DNA of 64,000 nt from UBA9926 sp038131595 (GTDB lineage: Bacteria > Pseudomonadota > Gammaproteobacteria > Pseudomonadales > Azotimanducaceae). The position numbers and the translations under genes were made by a program. Numbering within the stretch: the stretch's first letter is position 1; every line of letters starts with the position of its first letter. The notes beneath the pieces are model-generated. The model had not been told where the DNA came from and ran no database searches. It was given only the letters and a program-made list of their open reading frames with translations. Of the stretch, positions 58,399 through 64,000 are shown one piece after another. Location: assembly GCA_038131595.1 (NCBI GenBank), contig JAYPPR010000008.1:620001-684000 (forward strand). Direction: 5' to 3'.

Positions 58399-60237
58399 AT
58401 GACTAAACCATCGATAGTTTTGGGAGTGTCCGCGTTTTATCACGATAGCGCAGCAACCATTGTCCGAGACGGCCACATTATAGCCGCTGCCCAAGAGGAA
58501 CGATTTTCCCGCATCAAACACGATGCCAGCTTCCCCACTCAGGCCATCTTGTCTTGTTTAGACGAGGCCGGAGTAACGCTCACTGATGTGACTCACGTGA
58601 CCTTTTATGACAAACCATTCATTAAGTTTGAGCGCTTACTTGAGACTTACTTCAGTTACGCGCCCCGGGGGTTCCGATCGTTCTTGGCGGCGATGCCCAT
58701 TTGGCTGAAAGAAAAGCTTTTTCTAAAAACGGTGATTCGGCGAGAACTCTCTGCTCTCAGCCAACTACCTCAGAAAGCGCTGCCCCCTTTACTCTTTGGT
58801 GAGCACCATCACTCCCATGCGGCGTCGGCCTTTTACCCGAGCCCTTTTGAAGAGGCGGCGGTACTTTGCATGGATGGCGTGGGGGAATGGGCCACCACCA
58901 GTGTGTGGGTGGGCAAAGGCAATACACTCGTGCCACAGTGGGAAATCCACTTCCCTCACTCGCTAGGATTACTGTATTCCGCGTTTACCCAATACGCCGG
59001 CTTCAAAGTGAATTCTGGCGAATATAAGTTGATGGGCCTTGCCCCCTATGGCTCGCCTCGCTATGTGTCGCAGATTTATGAGGAGTTGATTGATGTCAAA
59101 CCAGATGGGACCTTTCGCTTAAACCTCGACTACTTTGATTTCCCGGCCGGGCTGAGAATGATCAATCAGCGCTTCTGCAAGCTGTTCGGTGGTCCGGCCA
59201 GGGAACCAGAATCAGAAATTACGCAAAAAGAAATGGATATTGCGGCATCGATTCAGGTGGTCACGGAAGAGATTGTCCTACAGCTTGCGCGAACGATCGC
59301 GAGCGAGCTTGGGCAAACGCATCTCTGCTTGGCCGGAGGCGTTGCGCTGAATTGTGTAGCCAATGGTCGACTGCTACGAGAGGGGCCGTTTGACGACATC
59401 TGGATTCAACCGGCATCAGGCGATGCCGGCGGCGCACTCGGCGCCGCACTTGCGACGCATTACGAATATCTGGGTAATGACCGAGCACTCAGCGCGCAGG
59501 ACCCAATGCGAGGCGCTTATCTGGGCCCCAGTTTTTCGAATGACGCCATTGCAACCGCGCTGGATGATTTAGAGGCTGTCTACACAAAACACGATGACGA
59601 TACTTTGCTGCCACTGGCCGCAAAAGAGATCAGCGAGGGTCAGGTGATCGGCTGGTTTAGTGACGCGATGGAATTTGGCCCGAGGGCGCTGGGCGCACGA
59701 TCCATCCTAGCGGACCCTCGTAGCCCTCATATGCAGACAACGTTAAACCTCAAAGTGAAGCAGCGTGAATCCTTCCGACCGTTTGCGCCAGCGGTGCTAA
59801 AAGAGCGCGCGGCAGACTGGTTCGAGCTTGAAAGCGAGAGCCCCTACATGATGCTGGTCGCGACGGTAGCCAACCACCAGCGGACAACCACGCCCGCCGA
59901 TCAAGCAGCGTTTGGTATCGAACAATTGAAGCAGACTCGCTCCACTATTCCGGCCGTTACCCATGTCGACTATTCGGCCAGGGTGCAAACCGTCGACGCA
60001 GATACGAACCCACGTTTTCATCATTTGCTATCAGAGTTCGAGGCCATCACAGGCTGCCCGGTACTCATCAACACGTCATTCAATGTTCGGGGCGAGCCGA
60101 TTGTTTATCGCCCGGAGGACGCGTATCACTGCTTTATGAATACCGGGATCGATCGGCTGGTCATTGGCAATTACCTACTGAAGAAAGAGGACCAACCATC
60201 AACCAACGTACTAGCTCGCCAGTTCGAGCTCGATTAG
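58399..60237 (+). CDS. Carbamoyltransferase (NodU/CmcH/TobZ family)
   Basis: A 612-residue two-domain enzyme. The N-terminal Kae1-like domain starts LGVSAFYHDSAATIVRDGHI and carries the metal motif GEHHHSHAASAF and AVLCMDGVGEW; the C-terminal YrdC-like domain has EFGPRALGARSILADPRS and PVLINTSFNVRGEPIV. Relatives transfer a carbamoyl group from carbamoyl phosphate, via carbamoyl-AMP, to hydroxyls of Nod factors, antibiotics or sugars. The next two genes, SxtJ-like and DUF5989, follow in an almost seamless operon, which suggests a membrane-linked acceptor. Confidence 0.93.
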   Translation: MTKPSIVLGVSAFYHDSAATIVRDGHIIAAAQEERFSRIKHDASFPTQAILSCLDEAGVTLTDVTHVTFYDKPFIKFERLLETYFSYAPRGFRSFLAAMPIWLKEKLFLKTVIRRELSALSQLPQKALPPLLFGEHHHSHAASAFYPSPFEEAAVLCMDGVGEWATTSVWVGKGNTLVPQWEIHFPHSLGLLYSAFTQYAGFKVNSGEYKLMGLAPYGSPRYVSQIYEELIDVKPDGTFRLNLDYFDFPAGLRMINQRFCKLFGGPAREPESEITQKEMDIAASIQVVTEEIVLQLARTIASELGQTHLCLAGGVALNCVANGRLLREGPFDDIWIQPASGDAGGALGAALATHYEYLGNDRALSAQDPMRGAYLGPSFSNDAIATALDDLEAVYTKHDDDTLLPLAAKEISEGQVIGWFSDAMEFGPRALGARSILADPRSPHMQTTLNLKVKQRESFRPFAPAVLKERAADWFELESESPYMMLVATVANHQRTTTPADQAAFGIEQLKQTRSTIPAVTHVDYSARVQTVDADTNPRFHHLLSEFEAITGCPVLINTSFNVRGEPIVYRPEDAYHCFMNTGIDRLVIGNYLLKKEDQPSTNVLARQFELD

Positions 60238-60246
60238 GCGCCATCG

Positions 60247-60654
60247 ATGAACACACCTACCCGACCTGTCGCAACGCTGAAAGAAATCCGTTCTTTTGGA
60301 TTGATCTTTTCATTGCTGGTTGTCTTGATCTTTGCTGGCCTCATGCCCTGGCTTTTTAATCAGTCGATGTCCGTGTGGCCCTTTGGAGTCAGCGCTATCA
60401 CTGTGCTGCTTGCTTTGCTCGCGCCCTCCGCACTGCGCCCCCTTCACAGTCTCTTTATCAAACTGGGCACGTTACTCGGTTTCATCAATACTCGGATCCT
60501 TCTGTTTATTATCTTCTTCGGCCTTTTTTTACCGGTGAGCATCATCATGTGGCTCGTTAGACGAGATATTCTTGGGAGGAAGCCATCCACCGTTGATAGC
60601 TATCGCAAGCCGAGTCAGCCAAGGCCCCGCGACCACTTTGAGAGACCGTACTGA
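60247..60654 (+). CDS. SxtJ-family membrane protein
   Basis: A 135-residue protein with four hydrophobic segments (LIFSLLVVLIFAGLMPWLF; VWPFGVSAITVLLALLAP; the LLGFINTRILLFIIFFG block; LPVSIIMWLVRRDILGR). The length and the FG...P...INTRI...RRD pattern fit SxtJ, named from the saxitoxin cluster, whose members regularly accompany carbamoyltransferases. Function is unknown; a membrane partner for the enzyme is likely. It starts 10 bp after the carbamoyltransferase stop and overlaps the next ATG (TGATG). Confidence 0.82.
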   Translation: MNTPTRPVATLKEIRSFGLIFSLLVVLIFAGLMPWLFNQSMSVWPFGVSAITVLLALLAPSALRPLHSLFIKLGTLLGFINTRILLFIIFFGLFLPVSIIMWLVRRDILGRKPSTVDSYRKPSQPRPRDHFERPY

Positions 60655-60887
60655 TGATGGAATTGATTAAAGACCTACTTGGGTTTCTCGTAGAGAGAAA
60701 AAAGCTCTGGATGGCGCCCATTATTCTGGTGCTGTTGTTGTTTGGATCTCTGATCGTGTTGACTGAAGGCTCAGCCGTAGCGCCTTTCATTTACACGCTA
60801 TTTTTAGAGCAACACCATCAAACCACGACGAATGAGCATCCACACTTGAAACCCTATTGTGGGATCAATTCAAGATTCGGGGATTAA
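60654..60887 (+). CDS. DUF5989 small membrane protein, probably ending at 60807 before a frameshift
   Basis: A tiny membrane protein: MMELIKDLLGFLVERKKLWM followed by one membrane span and GSAVAPFIYTLF, which is where DUF5989 proteins usually end (about 50 residues). Here the frame reads on for 27 unrelated residues. The final codons are CTA TTT TTA GAG; with one T fewer in the T5 run at 60801-60805 they become CTA TTT TAG, restoring the normal stop. It is the third gene of the carbamoyltransferase operon. Function unknown. Confidence 0.8.
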   Translation: MMELIKDLLGFLVERKKLWMAPIILVLLLFGSLIVLTEGSAVAPFIYTLFLEQHHQTTTNEHPHLKPYCGINSRFGD

Positions 60888-60955
60888 TAGACAATTGGGG
60901 TCAAAGGGAACCACTCGCCCTCAAGGTCGGAGCTTTCGATTTGCATGCTGGGGTT

Positions 60956-62129
60956 TCAATTCACCAGGTCGTTGAATCGACGCATCAGTTCTAATTGATC
61001 GAATGAGGGCACTTCCCCGCCTGTCGCGCCCGGGCAGGAATTTCGTGCGGTGCAGGTATTTGGAAAGTTAATGTCACTCAACGTGTAACCCTGGTTGGCG
61101 CTGTGCTCGTACTGAGTTAACACTACCAAGACCAGGTCTTGATCAGGCCATACATAGATTTTTTGTCCATCAAGCCCCAGCGCAGCGACGACATTGACGG
61201 GAGTCGCCTCCCCGAAAAAGGCATCATTAAGGATCCACCAGTGCAGACCATAAATCTCGGAACTTGGGGATAAACTCTCGATCACGAAAGAGGACGACAC
61301 GATCTGCGTTTCTTCCCAGGTCCCGTCTCGAGCAATCATCAATCCAAATCTAGCCATGTCAACCGAACTTAGATCCAGTCCCATGTAGGTCAATGGGTTT
61401 TTGCCGCTGGGATCAAACCACATTCCTATTTGGTTGGTATCGACGCCAATCGGTGTTAACACCTTCTGCCTGAGGTAACTATGTGCATCGAGGCCCGTTG
61501 CCCGCCGGAGTATGGGCTCAATGAGTTGTGAGGTAGTGTTCGAATAGACGAAGGCGCTTCCTTCAGCACGCACCTTGGGCGCGGAAAGTGCAAACTCGGT
61601 TTGATTTTCCCGCAAAAAAATCGTACTTCCAGATCCTAGTCCTGCGCGCATCTCCAAAATTTGTCGGATGGTGACCGACTCGAGGTCCGTACCCACCCAC
61701 TCGGAAAGAATTTCGCTAGCGGGCTGCTCTAGACCTTCTAGCCAACCTTCGTCGATGGCGACCCCGACTGCGATCGCGTAAAAGCTTTTGGCGACTGACC
61801 AACTCGTGCCCAGAGTTGCGCTGTCTGTCCCAGCGCTATAACGCTCACCAATGACATAACCGTCCTTAATGAGCATCGCGGACTGAACGGCCTGATCAGA
61901 AAAAACGAGATCGATGATCGCATCCACATCATTCGCTGCGAGGTTCAAATCACTAGGGTTTACGACGGAGAGACTCCAGGTTGGTTCTAATGCTGCGGTA
62001 GGCGTCGAACCTGTATTTCCTGCGTTTTGTACTGGAGCGCTGAAATCACTCCCCACTGCCTCCTCCACCGCAAGCCGTCAGGATCAGCGCGATGGGCAAA
62101 AGAATCGACGACGAGAAGCGTTTAATCAT
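60956..62129 (-). pseudogene. Lipoprotein serine hydrolase (beta-lactamase class C-like), frameshifted after the lipobox
   Basis: The enzyme part has the SxxK motif SWSVAKSF, the YxN motif AFVYSNTTSQ and EMRAGLGSG of class C-like serine hydrolases. Upstream in another frame is a lipoprotein signal, MIKRFSSSILLPIALILTAC, followed by GGGGSGE and a stop. Removing one base from the four-base run at 62051-62054 gives CGGGGSGSDFSAPVQ and joins the signal to the enzyme, making a lipoprotein of about 390 residues. Without the repair the enzyme would start at a GTG with no export signal. It likely acts as a periplasmic esterase or peptidase. Confidence 0.82.
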
Positions 62130-62640
62130 TGAATTGCTTCTAAACATAACCATTACTTTTCTTCTCTGCGCTAAGGCCTCATATAACTTACATAGGATGA
62201 GGGATAAAACAATCGGGTGACCGCGAATGGTCAACATTTTATGCCATCCGATTCCCCTTCCCATATTACCTTTCTCGTCCACGACAACCTCTTGATTCTC
62301 ACTAACCGATTAAGGGGTTACTCATCTCTCTTACGGTTTTGCGTGCGCAGCTTCCAGTCTTATCCATTCGAATGAGGAGCTAGTGGCCATACGGTTCGGC
62401 CTGCACCGAGACAATTTAAAGACCTTCTGCCTGCGTCGTCTAATAAACAGCAAGCGTAATCAAAGCTGGAGGTTTCAAAGTACCCCAGGCTAGCTAGCGA
62501 GAACCTTAGACCGGAGGTACTTATACGGTAGCGAACCATAAAAAGGTGTCAGCCCTGCTATCAATAGCATCTAGATCCAGGAGTTAGACAGCAGATCAAT
62601 CCTTTGGATATTCTGCAACGCCCGTAAGCAGGAAAACGCC
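62130..62640. other. Intergenic region between divergent serine hydrolase and nucleoside hydrolase genes
   Basis: About 510 bp. The minus-strand frame upstream of the lipoprotein start has no signal of coding. No RNA structure stood out. Promoters for both neighbours are expected here. Confidence 0.4.
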
Positions 62641-63563
62641 TTGGACGACACCACTCGCATCAGTCGGCTGCAATCACCAATTGGCACCGTTCGTATGGTG
62701 CTTGATACGGACACAGCCAATGAAATCGATGATCAATTTGCGCTCGTCTGGGCGCTTTTATCCCCTGAGCGATTGAGTCTGGAAGCCATTTACGCGGCCC
62801 CCTTTTACGCTGACTGGCATCCTGGATCCACCTCCCCGAGGATGGAATGGAGAAGAGTTACGCTGAGATTCTCAAGGTTTTGAGTCTCATGGATACGCCA
62901 GTAACCACCCCTGTCTTCAAGGGATCAGCCGACTTCTTACCTGGTCATGGGCAGCCTGCGGCGGACAGCGATGCGGTTCAAGACTTGATCGAGCGGGCGC
63001 GTCAGCCAGGCTTGTTGTATGTGGTTTGCATTGGCGCGATCACCAACGTTGCGTCAGCGATTCTGCAAGCACCCGACATCATCGACGAGATCGTGGTGGT
63101 TTGGCTCGGCAGCCATGCCAGCTGGTGGCCAGACACGGCTGAATTCAACCACATGCAGGATATACCGGCAGCGAGGGTTATTTTTGACTCAGGTGTGCCG
63201 CTTATCCACATCCCATGCATGGGGGTTTCATCTCACTTGATCACATCGCCAGAGGAACTCGAAGTGAGCGCGAGGGGCAGTCGCATTGGCGACTTTCTGC
63301 ACGAGATAGTGCGCGACTACCCGGGGCGTCGCGGTGCCGGCTGGTCAAAAGTGATCTGGGACATATCGACAGTTGCCTGGCTGATCAACGAGAAGTGGGT
63401 GCCCTCGCAACTCGTGCATTCTCCGATCGCTCAGGATGACCGCACCTTCAGCTATAACAAGGATCGACATCTCATTCGCCAGGCCTACTACGTTCATCGC
63501 GACGTTGTGTTTCACGACCTCTTTAAGAAGCTCGCGCAGCATGCTCGTCAAGGCAACGGTTAG
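62641..63563 (+). pseudogene. Nucleoside hydrolase (IUNH family), interrupted by a one-base frameshift
   Basis: The first frame, from TTG 62641 behind AGGA, holds MVLDTDTANEIDDQFALVWA, the calcium-binding DxDxxxDD signature. The second, from 62847, continues with GMEKSYAEILKVLSLMD, CIGAITNVASAIL and a late WDISTVAWLINEKWV. Adding one C to the CCCC run at 62834-62837 makes TSPEDGMEKSYAEIL and joins both to a protein of about 307 residues. It would split N-glycosidic bonds of nucleosides for salvage; the substrate is open. The break may be an assembly error. Confidence 0.82.
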
Positions 63564-63777
63564 CCACTCGCTAGGACCACTGGTGACCAAGCAAATCTTG
63601 CGCAAACGTGAATCAAGCATTCGGTGAGATGCTTCAAAAAGTATGACCGTTGAGCGTGAGCTGGGAATGGTTTGGGCACAAAACGTCGCGTTGGTGAAGA
63701 CCGGCTTTCGGCATTTCGCCTCGCGAATTGCCTTTCGCCCTTCATGTTTGCGCTTCGCGCACAACCGATTGTCAGGG

Positions 63778-63794
63778 AATCGCCTCTCGCGATT
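63778..63794. repeat. Short hairpin AATCGC / GCGATT
   Basis: A perfect 6-bp stem with a 5-base loop. It is one of several small palindromes in the 290 bp between the nucleoside hydrolase stop and the tRNA gene, a stretch rich in TTCGCC words with no supported gene. Confidence 0.4.
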
Positions 63795-63824
63795 TTCACC
63801 TTCGGCGAAAACGCTGTCAGCCTC

Positions 63825-63851
63825 CACTTTCTTCGCTCTGCGAAGAAAGTG
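63825..63851. terminator. Perfect 12-bp inverted repeat next to tRNA-Met
   Basis: CACTTTCTTCGC and GCGAAGAAAGTG are exact complements around a 3-base TCT loop. The stem begins 4 bp past the CCA end of the minus-strand tRNA. There is no T run behind it, so it may be a processing or termination hairpin, or a mobile palindromic element. Confidence 0.55.
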
Positions 63852-63854
63852 AGT

Positions 63855-63931
63855 TGGTAGCTACGGGTGGGCTTGAACCACCGACCTCAGCATTATGAAT
63901 GCTGCGCTCTAACCAGCTGAGCTACGTAGCC
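63855..63931 (-). tRNA. tRNA-Met (CAT), elongator
   Basis: A 77-nt tRNA with encoded CCA. The 5' end GGCTACG, D-arm GCTCAGCTGGTTAGAGC, anticodon stem-loop CAGCATTCATAATGCTG with anticodon CAT, and T-arm GGTGGTTCAAGCCCACC are all readable. The acceptor stem matches elongator tRNA-Met (as in E. coli metT) and differs from tRNA-Ile2 and from the initiator. The first pair is G1-U72, since the 3' strand reads CGTAGCT where CGTAGCC is expected. Confidence 0.95.
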
Positions 63932-64000
63932 ACATTTTTGGATCGCGAATTGTCGGGTCTACCCTTCTACTTGTCAACTTAGGCTCGTGTTCAATAAGTA

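Overview
The window looks like a chromosomal segment of a marine, aerobic, probably heterotrophic gammaproteobacterium. The reasons are a green-tuned proteorhodopsin beside an NhaC-type Na+/H+ antiporter, a PilU-type ATPase, the TldD/TldE pair, AmiD and YidD, type I sulfatases with a GH3 glycosidase, and many acyl-CoA and flavin enzymes. An OM60/NOR5-like or SAR92-like lineage is a guess from gene content only. I saw no phage genes, transposases, rRNA or CRISPR array, and no recognisable transcription regulator. One elongator tRNA-Met lies at the right edge.

Layout. 0-9.3 kb: a truncated SSF symporter, an AmiD-like lipoprotein amidase, an MFS carrier, a coupled DUF4177-yidD-TM2 trio, a DUF4845 protein, a probable globin, a nitronate monooxygenase, a pilU-like gene and an LLM flavin oxidoreductase. 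9.4-12.4 kb: proteorhodopsin with a strong terminator, then NhaC with an unusual secreted N-terminal extension. 12.5-18.8 kb: tldD-tldE, a PRISE-like SDR and a double-length class III CoA-transferase in which both expected catalytic aspartates are replaced. 18.9-30.8 kb: a catabolic stretch with a GFA protein, ROK sugar kinase, LLM oxidoreductase, two MDR dehydrogenases, a GlpD-like oxidoreductase, nitroreductase, acyl-CoA dehydrogenase, hotdog protein and CoA-transferase. 31.4-46.3 kb: a carbohydrate and sulfate-ester region with a large six-hairpin-like protein, DUF885 peptidase, two sulfatases, GH3 glycosidase, MFS carrier and another CoA-transferase. 46.8-48.8 kb: two overlapping GAPDH-family genes, the first without its catalytic cysteine. 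49-56 kb: an aminoglycoside/ecdysteroid-kinase-like protein, ugd, an aldehyde dehydrogenase, an amidohydrolase and a CinA-family amidase. 56.2-60.9 kb: a divergent cassette of SGNH/TPR protein against carbamoyltransferase-SxtJ-DUF5989. 61-64 kb: a lipoprotein serine hydrolase, a nucleoside hydrolase and tRNA-Met.

Nine otherwise ordinary genes are broken or mis-terminated by what reads as one base missing or extra, mostly inside short homopolymers (pilU, the GlpD-like gene, the six-hairpin-like gene, the second sulfatase, ugd, the SGNH/TPR gene, the DUF5989 gene, the serine hydrolase and the nucleoside hydrolase). This pattern suggests uncorrected long-read assembly errors more than nine real pseudogenes. 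I annotate these genes over their reconstructed extent and mark the break.

The most interesting biology is the GAPDH pseudoenzyme fused by overlap to a canonical GAPDH, the carbamoyltransferase/SxtJ/DUF5989/SGNH-TPR membrane cassette, the double CoA-transferase without catalytic aspartates, and two simple tandem-repeat arrays (23-24 bp and 7 bp units).
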